Shown here in pieces: positions 35,656 to 44,678 of a stretch of 64,000 bases of DNA (position 1 is the first letter of the stretch; every line of letters begins with the position of its first letter). The stretch is from Planctomycetota bacterium. Its GTDB lineage: Bacteria > Planctomycetota > UBA1135. The stretch covers positions 44,687 to 108,686 of the forward strand of contig JAJRZS010000025.1 in assembly GCA_024275135.1 (NCBI GenBank), written 5' to 3'. The notes under the pieces were generated by a model. It was given only the letters and a program-made list of their open reading frames with translations, did not search any database and was not told the DNA's origin. Made by a program: the position numbers and the translations under genes.

Positions 35656-37074
35656 ATGCTGGGTGGAAAGATGACGATTCTTTCCACCCTCGCCCTCTGT
35701 TTGTTGCAAAATCCTTTTTTGGTGGCAGAAAAGGATGTGGCGGCCGATGACGTGGTCCAACGGTTTCTAGCGGCCCAGCAATTGGCTTATGGGGATGAAG
35801 CGGAAGAAAAATGGCTACTTCGAGAGATTGGCAAGGGAACCTCCCAGCGCCAGCGTGCTTTATTACTCGCCGCCGCTTTGCGCGGGTCGCCGGATTGTTT
35901 CGATTTGCTAGAACAATCGGCGAGAAAAGGACGCAAAACGGATCCCACCAGAGCCTTTGCACTTCTTCTTTATGGCCAATTTCACCCTCAGGCAGGAAAA
36001 AATTTCGAAAAGGATTGGGCTCGATGTTCCAGTGAATACGAAAGGGCCTGTTTCCTGGTTGGCTTGTTGGCTAAGCCGGAAATGCTGTGTGGGCCTGAAT
36101 TGGGAAAACGAATCCAGAAGCAAGATAGTCCGGCCTTGTTGGCCTTAAGAGAGCTTGCAATTCAATTGGCAAGTCCTCAGGGCTTAGCAAAAACACAATC
36201 TCCCTATCCCGAAGCCGCTATTTTTGCATCCTTATTGCTAATGCATACGCGCCTTAACGCGGATTGGTTGCAAAGCCCTGAGCTTGCCAGTCTTCCTCTA
36301 TTGTGGCGCATGGCTGCCTTGCGCAAACCACCCCGCAGCTCGGCATGGTTGCAAGAGCAAGTTTTTGTGGGGCCGAATCGATCGGCGGTGCTTGCCCTTT
36401 ATGAGATTGATCCCAAACAGCGGCAAAAGGTTTTGGATGTTTTTTTGAGTCGGGCCATGGGGGACAAGGAATCCGCCTGGCTCTGGGGAGCTGCTGGTGA
36501 GTTGGGATTGGAGCTCCCATTTTCGGAGGTGAAAAAACTTGCCAATTTTCACATTGCAGGCATTACCCAGTTGGCTCTGCGCGATGAAGCAAGAGCAAAA
36601 ATTGCAGCCGAAGATTTGGTTGAGCAAGCGCGGCAGGTTTTTCTTGAGGAAACAAAGTTTGAACAAGTTTGGGCTTCTGCAGTGGTGATGGCTTTGGTTG
36701 GGGAGCCGGTAGATTTGGCTCTACTGCAAAAAAAGATAGGCACCGCCAAACCATCGGAGCGTCATCAGTTGGCTCCTATTTGGAAATTTGCGCAGCATAG
36801 CTTGGGCTCCTTGGAGTTGCGGCGGTATTGGCTGCGGCAATGGAGTCGGGAGTTGGGCGCAGGGCGGCTTGGGTTTTTCGACCAAGAGGTGCCCCGCTGG
36901 CTTGCCTTTGTCTTGTCCCAGGGGTCTTTGGAGGCAGAAAACAATCAAGAATTACACATGAAATATTCGTCTATCCCCGTTTTATCTATGGATTATGCCC
37001 TGGATCACCCTCTTTACACCGATGTGGTGGCTTTCCTCCTCAGTGGACATTATCGCGTGAGCTTCTCCGAATAA
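35656..37074 (+). CDS. Exported helical-repeat protein of unknown function
   Basis: 472 residues from the ATG at 35656 (ATG at 35671 also possible), with a leader (KMTILSTLALCLLQNPFLVA). The rest is alpha-helical with many short paired helices, for example QRALLLAAALRGSPDCFDLL and SERHQLAPIWKFAQHSLG, suggesting a HEAT/TPR-like solenoid. No catalytic motif is seen. It follows the secreted protein gene at 34403 by 17 bases and may be co-transcribed with it. Confidence 0.65.
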   Translation: MLGGKMTILSTLALCLLQNPFLVAEKDVAADDVVQRFLAAQQLAYGDEAEEKWLLREIGKGTSQRQRALLLAAALRGSPDCFDLLEQSARKGRKTDPTRAFALLLYGQFHPQAGKNFEKDWARCSSEYERACFLVGLLAKPEMLCGPELGKRIQKQDSPALLALRELAIQLASPQGLAKTQSPYPEAAIFASLLLMHTRLNADWLQSPELASLPLLWRMAALRKPPRSSAWLQEQVFVGPNRSAVLALYEIDPKQRQKVLDVFLSRAMGDKESAWLWGAAGELGLELPFSEVKKLANFHIAGITQLALRDEARAKIAAEDLVEQARQVFLEETKFEQVWASAVVMALVGEPVDLALLQKKIGTAKPSERHQLAPIWKFAQHSLGSLELRRYWLRQWSRELGAGRLGFFDQEVPRWLAFVLSQGSLEAENNQELHMKYSSIPVLSMDYALDHPLYTDVVAFLLSGHYRVSFSE

Positions 37075-37131
37075 TTCCTTTTTCTGTCCGTGTTTGGTGG
37101 AGTATAGTTCTTAAGCCCCGTTTTTTCCGCC

Positions 37132-38085
37132 ATGCTCCTTCCTCCCCCCAAAGCATTTCTCGCCGTCCTAGTGTGCGGCGCATTCGGCACTTTGGGTTAT
37201 GCCCAGTCGGTGATGGTGCAAGATAATGGCGAACCAGCCGTTATCCTTCCTTCTTCTACTAACTCTGCTTCCAATCAGATAACGGGCTCCCTTACCACAT
37301 TGTTTGCGAGCAATAATGGATTTGCTGGCAATATGTTTGATATCACCCCTTCTTTGGATATGTATATCACGGCTGTCGACATCAACTGCACGAATGCGGG
37401 CACCACGGCCACGATTGATGTTTGGTACAAAGTTGGCACCAGCCTTGGTTTTGAAACCAATGCCGCAGCCTGGACTTATTTAGGCTCTTCAGTAGGCATC
37501 TCCAATGGACAAGACATTCCAACCTTTATGGATCTGGCCAACAATGGAGTGCTGTTTCAATCTGGAGTCACCTATGGAATTTACATTGATTTAACCAGCT
37601 ATAGTGCCCAAACCTTCAAATACACCAATGGTCCGACTGGGGGGAATACCTATTCCAACGCCGATTTATCATTACTCACCAATGCGGGAAAAGGATCAGG
37701 TTTTTCTGGCGGAACCTTCCAGGTGCGCGATTGGAATGGCACCATTTATTATCAATCCGCCTTGCCTTCAGTTTCAGCACCCTTATTGCAGGCCGGCAAT
37801 TATGGAACCTTTCTTTTGGAGCAAATTACTCCAGGCAGTTTGGTTCACTTTGCTATTTCTATTACTGGATTTGGTTCAGCGTCCTCCATCTTTGGCCCAC
37901 TTGGTATTGCCGATCCTGTATTCATGCTGCCACCCAATCCCTTGGTAGCCAATGCTGCAGGCAATTGTTCCCTTACAATTACTTTGCCGCTTTCAAGTTT
38001 TGGCCGCAGCCTCTATATCCAGGGTATTGAGATTCAAGGTGTGGATGTGCGCATGTCGGAAGCCATTGCAGCCACCATTCAGTGA
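37132..38085 (+). CDS. Secreted beta-rich protein of unknown function
   Basis: 317 residues with a signal peptide (VLVCGAFGTLGYAQS). The mature protein is rich in Asn, Thr, Gly and Ser, and beta-rich throughout: SLDMYITAVDINCTNAGTTA and GVLFQSGVTYGIYIDL look like strands of jelly-roll domains. The last ~105 residues (APLLQAGNYGTFLLEQITPGS onward) resemble the C-terminal module of the other secreted proteins here. It converges with the MocA-like gene, the stops being one base apart. Confidence 0.7.
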   Translation: MLLPPPKAFLAVLVCGAFGTLGYAQSVMVQDNGEPAVILPSSTNSASNQITGSLTTLFASNNGFAGNMFDITPSLDMYITAVDINCTNAGTTATIDVWYKVGTSLGFETNAAAWTYLGSSVGISNGQDIPTFMDLANNGVLFQSGVTYGIYIDLTSYSAQTFKYTNGPTGGNTYSNADLSLLTNAGKGSGFSGGTFQVRDWNGTIYYQSALPSVSAPLLQAGNYGTFLLEQITPGSLVHFAISITGFGSASSIFGPLGIADPVFMLPPNPLVANAAGNCSLTITLPLSSFGRSLYIQGIEIQGVDVRMSEAIAATIQ

Positions 38086-38086
38086 T

Positions 38087-38713
38087 TTAGCTGGGCTTTA
38101 GCATCGATTCTAATAATTGAAGTTGTTCGGGGGTATTGACATCTAAAAAAGGACCAGGATTCCCGCGCAAGACGATGGAAAGGATTTCCGTAATGGGTGC
38201 TTGATGCAACAAATCGCGGAGTGGTTGGTCGGGTGCAAATTGGCGCAACTTCTCCACATGCTGTCGCCCCACCAACAAGGGGTGGCCGCCTTTGCCGCCA
38301 GGGGTCTGAAAGCGGGCGAGTAGGCAGCTAGGTTTCGGTTGCTGCCCCCAGGTTGTGCAAAGCTCTCGAATCAAGTGCGCTTGCAAGAGTGGAATGTCGC
38401 AAGGATGAATCAGCAGATGATCCTGTTCGGGAATATGAGGAAGCGCACAGAGAATGGAATGCGTGCGTCCCAATTCTGGGGTGGAATTTTCGATTAGGAA
38501 AACTCCAGGAGTTTTGGCCAAGCTCTGACAGGCTGCCATTTCTTCCGGGGGAAGAACGAGGTAGACGCGATGGCAGCCACCATCGAGAAACACTCGAAGA
38601 AGATGGGGAAGCATCCATTTGCCATGAACCTTTAACCGGGCTTTTGGATAGCCCAAACGCTTGCCAGCACCGGCAGCTAGGATAATGGCAGAAAAGGAAG
38701 GCTTTTGCGACAT
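38087..38713 (-). CDS. MocA/MobA-like nucleotidyltransferase
   Basis: A 208-residue GT-A-fold NTP transferase with the N-terminal signature AIILAAGAGKRLGYPKARL (G-x-G-x-R-x-G ... K), LIHPCDIPLL near residue 104 (metal Asp) and a typical GKGGHPLLVGR segment near 139. The family includes MocA (CTP to molybdopterin), MobA (GTP) and other sugar- or cofactor-nucleotidyltransferases. It follows the class V aminotransferase by 3 bases and a MoeB-like gene further up, which supports a molybdenum-cofactor or sulfur-transfer role, though this is inferred. Confidence 0.8.
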   Translation of the reverse strand: MSQKPSFSAIILAAGAGKRLGYPKARLKVHGKWMLPHLLRVFLDGGCHRVYLVLPPEEMAACQSLAKTPGVFLIENSTPELGRTHSILCALPHIPEQDHLLIHPCDIPLLQAHLIRELCTTWGQQPKPSCLLARFQTPGGKGGHPLLVGRQHVEKLRQFAPDQPLRDLLHQAPITEILSIVLRGNPGPFLDVNTPEQLQLLESMLKPS

Positions 38714-38716
38714 GAT

Positions 38717-39853
38717 TCAAGCAAAGGCGAGGAGAGCATGTTCCATGGCGCTTTGCACCCGTGCAAAATCCTCAGCAGTTGCGTCTTCCGGCGGGCTCAG
38801 GCGCAAAATTCCGTCGTTGGCATGGAGTGCGGGTAGAACTTGCGTGGTGCACATGGAACCTGCACGACACAGAACCCCTTCTTGAGCTAAAAACTGCGCC
38901 ATCATTTCCGCGGGAAATCTTTTCGGGCGCAAGGCTAAAAGTGGCAACCGGAATTGCCAATCCAAAGGTTCGGAGGGGAACACATCTAAGCCAGGTACTG
39001 CGCGTGCCCAGCTTTCCAATTTCGCGAGTCGTCCGCGAATTTTGCCCAGTCTCGGAGGATGGGCTTGCAAATAACGGAGAGCTGCACCCAGACCAAAAAT
39101 CCCGGGATAGTTGGAGGTGCCCGCTTCCAGGCAAGTGGGAAAAGTGCTTGGCATTTGCAACAAGGTGCCCTCGGTGCCGGTGCCACCTTGCACCAAAGGT
39201 CGAGGCTGCTCTTCCGGTCCCACAAATAACAAACCAATGCCACGCGGGCCATGGAGGCCTTTATGCCCAGACACTGCGGCATAAGCGATGCCGAGGTCGT
39301 CCAGACAAAGGGGGACTTGGCCACCGCCTTGGGACATATCCAAAATCACTTTGACGCCGGTTTCTTTGGCTAAGCGACAAGCTTCTGCAATGGGCTGCAA
39401 CACTCCTAGCGTGTTGGAGGCAACGCAAAGAGCAAGCCATTGGGGATGTGAGGCCAACGCGTCCTTAAGTGCAGATAAATCTAGGCGGCCATTGGCGAGT
39501 AAAGGTAGAACTTGAAATTGAACCTGGCGCTTGCGGGCATAGTGGAGTGGGCGCAACAGCGAATTATGCTCCGCTTGGGTAGTGAGCACATGGGCGCCAT
39601 CCTCGATTCCACAATGAATGGCCAGATTGAGTGCGTAGGTAGCCCCCGGGGTGAACAGCACCCGCTCTGGATAGGAAAAGCCGAACAAACTCGCCGCCGA
39701 TTGACGAATACCAAAGATTCTCTCTGCAGTGCTTGGGCCTTGGGCTCCTCGGTCTGCAGGCAAAGCATAAAGGCCTTCCACCATGGCTTCTTCCACCCCA
39801 GGAAAGGGGGCGGCGCAAGTTGCTGCACGATTCCAGTTGAGAACCAAAGTCAC
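38717..39853 (-). CDS. Class V aminotransferase, cysteine desulfurase-like
   Basis: 378 residues from the GTG at 39853; a TTG at 39895 would add 14. The start VLNWNRAATCAAP, FTPGATYALNLAI near residue 70, the PLP-His region TQAEHNSLLRPL near 92, the PLP Lys in AAVSGHKGLHGPRGIG near 195 and VQGGTGTEGTLLQMP are those of the EF2568-type branch of cysteine desulfurase-like proteins. A catalytic-type Cys is present in LCRAGSMCTT near 335. It probably mobilises sulfur (or selenium) from cysteine; this is not proven. Sits between the MoeB-like and MocA-like genes. Confidence 0.82.
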   Translation of the reverse strand: MTLVLNWNRAATCAAPFPGVEEAMVEGLYALPADRGAQGPSTAERIFGIRQSAASLFGFSYPERVLFTPGATYALNLAIHCGIEDGAHVLTTQAEHNSLLRPLHYARKRQVQFQVLPLLANGRLDLSALKDALASHPQWLALCVASNTLGVLQPIAEACRLAKETGVKVILDMSQGGGQVPLCLDDLGIAYAAVSGHKGLHGPRGIGLLFVGPEEQPRPLVQGGTGTEGTLLQMPSTFPTCLEAGTSNYPGIFGLGAALRYLQAHPPRLGKIRGRLAKLESWARAVPGLDVFPSEPLDWQFRLPLLALRPKRFPAEMMAQFLAQEGVLCRAGSMCTTQVLPALHANDGILRLSPPEDATAEDFARVQSAMEHALLAFA

Positions 39854-39909
39854 AGGCAGAAGTTTAGCATCCGCCAAGGCTGCGCTTGGGCACAAGCCGC
39901 ACTTAGGAA

Positions 39910-40932
39910 TTAACCGCCCAGAGTTTGCGCCAGTACAGCCCGCGCCCGCCCCGGATCTTCCGTACCACGAACCAAACTTCTGCCGTCAGCAAAATGCAGC
40001 ACATCCAAACCTTCGAGCTGGAATCGCAAAAAACTAGGATGGCATTGCAGGTTCACAACCGTACCGCGAAGTTTTTCAGCCAAGGCTGCCAAGTCGCTCC
40101 CTTCTTTGCAGATGGACGGCACTTGCACTGCACCACCGCCACAAATGACTTGTGCGGCTAAAGTGCCACGTTGTCCATCAAGCCAGGGATGCAAGCCTTG
40201 GCCACAGCAAGGGCATTGTGGGTCGACGGAAGTTTTCATAGTACGCAGAGTGTTTTGCCAAACATCCACATAACGGAAACCTGGAATTACGGCCTGGGTT
40301 TGTTGGCATAGAATCTTCAAAGCTTCGGTGCAAGCCAGGGCAGAAAGCACGTGCACGGCAGGCCCAAGCACTCCGGCGGAGCGACAAGTTGGGGTTTGGG
40401 CAGCATCCGGAGGTTCTGGCCAAATACAGCGCAGGCAGGGCCCCCCTGGCTGAATGAGGCCGAGCATGCCATAGGTAGAAACGACACCGGTGTAGAGAAA
40501 ATTTTTGCCAGCAGAAACTGCGTAATCATTGAGTAAGTAGCGGGTGGCGAAATTGTCGGTGCCATCCAAGATGAGATCGACTGCAGACAAATGTTGGGTA
40601 ATGTTGGCCGCAGTGAGGTCGGTGGCAAGAGCCGTGATGGCGACGGTGGAATTAATGGCCGATAGTCGCTCTTCGGCGGCCAGAGCTTTGGGGATATTGG
40701 CTAAGGCTTGGCGCTCGTCGTAGAGGGATTGTCGTTGAAGATTGGATAACTCCACCACATCGCGGTCGATAAGCAGAAGTTGACCAACTCCAGAGCGAAC
40801 CAACAGGTCGGCGCTGACGCAACCCAAGGCGCCTAGGCCGATAATGGCAACCGTGGCCTGAGCTAAGGCTTCTTGCCCCGCTGGCCCGATTTGAGGCAGA
40901 CGTTCTTGGCGGCTATAGCGGGAGTTTTCCAT
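39910..40932 (-). CDS. MoeB/ThiF-like sulfur-carrier adenylyltransferase
   Basis: 340 residues from the ATG at 40932. It has the E1-like fold: RYSRQERLPQIGPAGQEAL, the nucleotide-binding GLGALGCVSADLL near residue 36, LSNLQRQSLYDE near 64, DGTDNFATRYLLND near 121 and a zinc site of CLRC near 164 with CPCC near 248. A Cys in PTCRSAGVLGP near 180 could be the thioester cysteine. The C-terminal ~70 residues (VQVPSICKEGSD ... GRARAVLAQTL) look like a degenerate rhodanese- or ThiS-like tail. It would activate a sulfur carrier (ThiS/MoaD-like). tRNA genes lie just upstream. Confidence 0.83.
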   Translation of the reverse strand: MENSRYSRQERLPQIGPAGQEALAQATVAIIGLGALGCVSADLLVRSGVGQLLLIDRDVVELSNLQRQSLYDERQALANIPKALAAEERLSAINSTVAITALATDLTAANITQHLSAVDLILDGTDNFATRYLLNDYAVSAGKNFLYTGVVSTYGMLGLIQPGGPCLRCIWPEPPDAAQTPTCRSAGVLGPAVHVLSALACTEALKILCQQTQAVIPGFRYVDVWQNTLRTMKTSVDPQCPCCGQGLHPWLDGQRGTLAAQVICGGGAVQVPSICKEGSDLAALAEKLRGTVVNLQCHPSFLRFQLEGLDVLHFADGRSLVRGTEDPGRARAVLAQTLGG

Positions 40933-40940
40933 GCCAAGTT

Positions 40941-41025
40941 TGGTGCGAGAGGGGGGACTCGAACCCCCACATCTTTCGATACTAGATCCTAAATCTAGCG
41001 CGTCTGCCAATTCCGCCACTCTCGC
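40941..41025 (-). tRNA. tRNA-Leu (UAG)
   Basis: An 85-base gene including encoded CCA. The acceptor stem GCGAGAG pairs with CTCTCGC. The anticodon loop TTTAGGA in a CTAGA/TCTAG stem gives anticodon UAG, and a long variable arm (TATCGAAAGAT) marks a class II tRNA-Leu. It lies 8 bases upstream of the MoeB-like start codon on the same strand. Confidence 0.95.
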
Positions 41026-41033
41026 GGGACCGT

Positions 41034-41111
41034 TGGGGTGGGTAAGGGGACTCGAACCCCCGACCCCCAGAACCACAATCTGGTGCTCTAACCAACTGAG
41101 CTACACCCACC
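41034..41111 (-). tRNA. tRNA-His (GUG)
   Basis: The anticodon loop TTGTGGT gives GUG. The extra 5' G (G-1), paired with C73 before the encoded CCA, is the known tRNA-His identity mark. D-arm GCTC...GAGC and T-loop GTTCGAG are normal. It lies 8 bases upstream of tRNA-Leu, so both are probably processed from one transcript. Confidence 0.95.
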
Positions 41112-41164
41112 ATTCAACGGGGCGGAAAGTCTAGCGGAATCCATAGGCCTTGGAAAGAGGCCGG

Positions 41165-42061
41165 CTAAAGGATTTCTTCACCATGAACACGCACATAATC
41201 GTGAAAAAGGCCTTGCAGGCGGCAGGTGAGGGGGCCTGGAGGATTGCCAATGCGCCGGCCGTCGAGTTCGACGACCGGGACCAATTCGCCCATAGTCCCA
41301 CTACAAAACATTTCTGTGGCGGAAAAGCAGTCGGTGCGAGACAAATCCGCTTCGGCGCATGGGATTTGATTCTGCTGGCAAAGCTCGAGCACGGTAGAGC
41401 GAGTGATGCCCTGAGGGCATGCCTTGGTAAACGGGGTGCGCACCAGGTCTCCGTGGACGAGGAAGACATGAGTTGCGTTGGTTTCGGCCAAAAATCCCTG
41501 GGCGTCAAGCATCAGAGCGTCATCGGCATGAGCTTGGTTGGCCTCGATTTTGGCCAAAATGGAGCTGATTAAATTGGCATGGTGAATTTTTGGATCAAGC
41601 ATATCGGGGGCAAAGCGACGCAAGCTACTAGTGATGAGCCGAATTCCTTTGTTGCCATAAACGGGCGGTTTCCATTCGGCTAAAACGATGAGTGTAGGTC
41701 CTTCAGTATTCAGTCGAGGGTCCATGCCCGATGTGTATTTTCGCCCACGGGTGAGGGTCAATCGGATGTGGCAGCCATCGTCCATCCCATTGGCTTCCAA
41801 GGTGCGCCGGATTTCTTCTCGCAAGTGCCTTTCGCTGGGAATACCTGCAAAGGCGAGGGCTTTGGCCGAAGTTACCAAGCGGTGCAAATGAGCCCGCAGT
41901 CGAAAGATGCGTCCTTGATAAAGGCGCAGCCCTTCCCACACCGCATCTCCACCTTGGACTGCAGAATCAAAAGGGCTAATCCCAGCTTGGTCACGATGAA
42001 TAATCTGACCGTTGATGTTGACCAACAAGTCACGGTTCTTGGGGTGGAAGCTCTGTTGCAT
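41165..42061 (-). CDS. ilvE: Class IV aminotransferase (branched-chain aminotransferase-like)
   Basis: A 298-residue fold-type IV PLP enzyme with [25 protein letters not shown] near residue 31, the PLP Lys in [15 protein letters not shown] near 165, [13 protein letters not shown] near 198 and [16 protein letters not shown] near 262. Branched-chain aminotransferase is the best fit; D-amino-acid aminotransferase or aminodeoxychorismate lyase are alternatives in the same fold. It starts 8 bases after tRNA-Arg and ends 54 bases before tRNA-His, so it is embedded in a tRNA cluster. Confidence 0.83.
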   Translation of the reverse strand: MQQSFHPKNRDLLVNINGQIIHRDQAGISPFDSAVQGGDAVWEGLRLYQGRIFRLRAHLHRLVTSAKALAFAGIPSERHLREEIRRTLEANGMDDGCHIRLTLTRGRKYTSGMDPRLNTEGPTLIVLAEWKPPVYGNKGIRLITSSLRRFAPDMLDPKIHHANLISSILAKIEANQAHADDALMLDAQGFLAETNATHVFLVHGDLVRTPFTKACPQGITRSTVLELCQQNQIPCAEADLSRTDCFSATEMFCSGTMGELVPVVELDGRRIGNPPGPLTCRLQGLFHDYVRVHGEEIL

Positions 42062-42068
42062 CTGCGGA

Positions 42069-42145
42069 TGGCGCGCCCGGGAGGATTCGAACCCCCGACC
42101 GTCGGATTAGAAGTCCGATGCTCTATCCAGCTGAGCTACGGGCGC
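42069..42145 (-). tRNA. tRNA-Arg (UCU)
   Basis: A 77-base gene with encoded CCA and discriminator G. Acceptor GCGCCCG pairs with CGGGCGC. The anticodon loop CTTCTAA gives UCU, which decodes AGA/AGG. T-loop GTTCGAA is normal. Confidence 0.95.
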
Positions 42146-42215
42146 TTGATGGGAAGTTTAGCGTGGAGGGCCCTTTTTCCCAATGGCTTGGATGACAAGT
42201 AGTTAGGAAGAAGAT

Positions 42216-44678
42216 GTGGACGCTAAACTGGGGCTAGTGGGAACGAACAAGAGCATTCCGATTTTGACCTGGCAATCGGCCGTGGTCTTTGTTTCCCATC
42301 TCTGCCTTGGTTTTCTCGGTTTTCACTTTTATCAGCGCGGCTTGTTCGTGGCCTTGGGCTGGCCAGCTTTAGGTGCTGAGATCGTTTTCCTCAGTTGGTG
42401 GGGTTGGCGAAATATGCTTCCAGCGCTTTTGACCGCCAGCATATTGGTGCACGCTGTTTTTTGGAAAATCGGTTTCGGTCTAACCATGATTTTTTCTTTA
42501 GGCGAAGTTGCGGAAATTGTTGTTGGGGCTTGGCTTCTTGGTTACGGAATTGATTGGAGTCGGGGCTTTTATGCTTTGCAACAGGCGCGTCGCGGGATTT
42601 TAGTGGCGGCGATTGCTCCGGTCATCGGTGCTCTAGTGGGACTTACTGGAATTATGGTCGGTGCTGGCTTCATTCTATCCTCCGAGCTTAGTGGAAAGAT
42701 ATTCTGGGGTTGGTGGCTAAGATCGGTTGTTGGCTTCATCATAGTTGCACCGGCAGCAGCGGCTTGGCGTTTGCAGCCAAGGCAGGTATGGGGCCCCAAT
42801 CCGCGAGAAGGAAAAATCGTAGCCGGGGTTGTCGTCTTGCTGGTGCTGTTGGTTTTTTCCGACTGGATTGGGCCAGCACATGTTCCCATGTGGATGGGAA
42901 TCATGGTGGGGCTTCCATTGTTGTGGTCTGGCGGCCGCTGCGGCATATTTTTAACCACACAACTCGGCTTGCTGGTGTTGGCGGCTGCAAGTTTTGCCAC
43001 CGTTCACCATGTCGGGGTGTTTTTTCGCTTTGATGACCGCGATTTGCTTGCGACCTGGTGGATGTTACTTACCGTATGTGCGAGCAGTGGCACTGCTTTG
43101 GCGATTCTGCAGCATCAAAGTGGTCTGCAAGCGAAACATCTACAGGCAACTCGAGATCGGCTTAAGACCCTAATCCAAGATTCTCCGCTTGCCTTAGTTG
43201 AGTGGGATTTGAACTATCGGATACGGAGTTGGAGTCATCAGGCCGAGGTGATTTTTGGTTTCTCCGAGGAGGAGGCCCTAGGCCAACTTGGCCTGGAGTT
43301 GTTCGTTCCTGATGACGGGCGTGCGGAAATGTTGGAGATGCTTAGTGAAGCCATGCAGGGGACCCAGGGAGTGCGCAGTACTCACCATCAGCTAACGGCA
43401 AGCGGGGCGCGAATTCTCTGCGACTGGTACGCATCTCCTTTACACGATGAACGAGGCAGAGTGATTGGGGTGGTTAGTTTGGTCGAAGATAATAGTGAAT
43501 GGGAATCCGTTGCCATGGCGCTGCGGGCGAGCGAAAATCGTTTTCAAACCGTTTCCGAAGTTCTACCACAGGCCATTGCCTATTATTCTTTAGATGGGAT
43601 TTGCTTGTCTGGAAACCGGGCATTTTGCAAAGCGCATGGGATTCAGAAAAAGGAGTTCCCCATTCCACTCGAAAGTCTTGCCGAGTCTGAATCCTTGTCC
43701 AGTATTCGTGAACGGTTCAAAGAAATTCAGAAGGGTGAAGTTTTACGTTATTTGGAATCTATGCAGTATCCCGACGGAGAAATTCATGACTTAGACCGGA
43801 TTTTGCTGCCGGATTTTGATGAAGATGGAAAGGTGCAAGGTTTTTTCTCGGTCGTTACCGACATAACGGAATATCGAGTAGCTGAGCAGGAGAAGTTTGC
43901 GCTCGAATCCCAAGTTTTGCAAACCCAAAAATTGGAAAGTCTGGGTTTGCTGTCCGGTCGAATTGCGCACGAATTTAACAACCGATTGTGCGGGATTCTG
44001 GGGCATGCCGACATGGCGCGACAAGATGTTGAACAAAATCCTGAGCGCGCAAAAAATGAATTAGAGCAGTCTGTTGCCATTGCCCGTGAGGCTTCTGAGC
44101 TGTGTCGACAGTTGTTTGTCTATTCTGGCCATGGCTCAGGTAAAAAGGAAACTTTGGATCTTGGCCCACTGGTGCAGGAAATTCGACGGCTGCTCGAATT
44201 GACTCTGCCTAAACAAGTGCGTCTGCGCACGCAATTGGAGCCCAACCTCCCCAAAATCACTTGTGATGCATCCCAACTCCGTCAGGCCTTGGTGAATTTG
44301 GTACAGAATGCGGCACAAGCCATTGGCGACCAACGCGGTGAGGTGATGTTGCGCATTGCCAAAATCCGTTTGCAGGATGTTCAGTTGCAGCAATCCTTTT
44401 TGCGGAACCAAGATCCACAAACCGAGTTAATTGAAATTCAAGTACAAGATAATGGTGATGGCATTGAGGCCAAAGATCTGAGTCGAATCTTTGAACCTTT
44501 TTTTTCCAAGCGTGCTGGGGCGCGCGGCCTAGGCTTGGCTGGGGTGTTGGGGATTGTGCATGGTCATTCTGGCGGTATTCATGTGAAGTCGAAAGTTGGT
44601 GAAGGTACCTGCGTTAGCCTATACCTTCCCGTTTCTACTTCATCCTCTTTGCAGAGCCCAAAGCGACACTATGTCTAA
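42216..44678 (+). CDS. MASE1-type sensor histidine kinase with PAS domains
   Basis: 820 residues from a GTG start with AGGAAG upstream. Order: a MASE1 membrane sensor of about eight helices (residues 15-300); a PAS domain near 325-430 (LVEWDLNYRIRSWSHQAEVIFGFSEEEALG); a second PAS (about 440-565); the dimerisation/phosphoacceptor helix SGRIAHEFNNRLCGILGHADMA near 588 (His); and a HATPase with N-box LVNLVQNAAQA near 693 and G-boxes QDNGDGIE and GLGLAGVLGIVHGHSGG. No receiver domain or response regulator gene is adjacent, so the partner lies elsewhere. Signal is unknown. Confidence 0.9.
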   Translation: MDAKLGLVGTNKSIPILTWQSAVVFVSHLCLGFLGFHFYQRGLFVALGWPALGAEIVFLSWWGWRNMLPALLTASILVHAVFWKIGFGLTMIFSLGEVAEIVVGAWLLGYGIDWSRGFYALQQARRGILVAAIAPVIGALVGLTGIMVGAGFILSSELSGKIFWGWWLRSVVGFIIVAPAAAAWRLQPRQVWGPNPREGKIVAGVVVLLVLLVFSDWIGPAHVPMWMGIMVGLPLLWSGGRCGIFLTTQLGLLVLAAASFATVHHVGVFFRFDDRDLLATWWMLLTVCASSGTALAILQHQSGLQAKHLQATRDRLKTLIQDSPLALVEWDLNYRIRSWSHQAEVIFGFSEEEALGQLGLELFVPDDGRAEMLEMLSEAMQGTQGVRSTHHQLTASGARILCDWYASPLHDERGRVIGVVSLVEDNSEWESVAMALRASENRFQTVSEVLPQAIAYYSLDGICLSGNRAFCKAHGIQKKEFPIPLESLAESESLSSIRERFKEIQKGEVLRYLESMQYPDGEIHDLDRILLPDFDEDGKVQGFFSVVTDITEYRVAEQEKFALESQVLQTQKLESLGLLSGRIAHEFNNRLCGILGHADMARQDVEQNPERAKNELEQSVAIAREASELCRQLFVYSGHGSGKKETLDLGPLVQEIRRLLELTLPKQVRLRTQLEPNLPKITCDASQLRQALVNLVQNAAQAIGDQRGEVMLRIAKIRLQDVQLQQSFLRNQDPQTELIEIQVQDNGDGIEAKDLSRIFEPFFSKRAGARGLGLAGVLGIVHGHSGGIHVKSKVGEGTCVSLYLPVSTSSSLQSPKRHYV

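Noticed and set aside
40941..41111. Reading frames over the tRNA-Leu and tRNA-His genes (including an N-terminal extension of the MoeB-like gene to 41076)
   Set aside because: The bases form two complete tRNA cloverleafs; the MoeB-like protein starts naturally at 40932.
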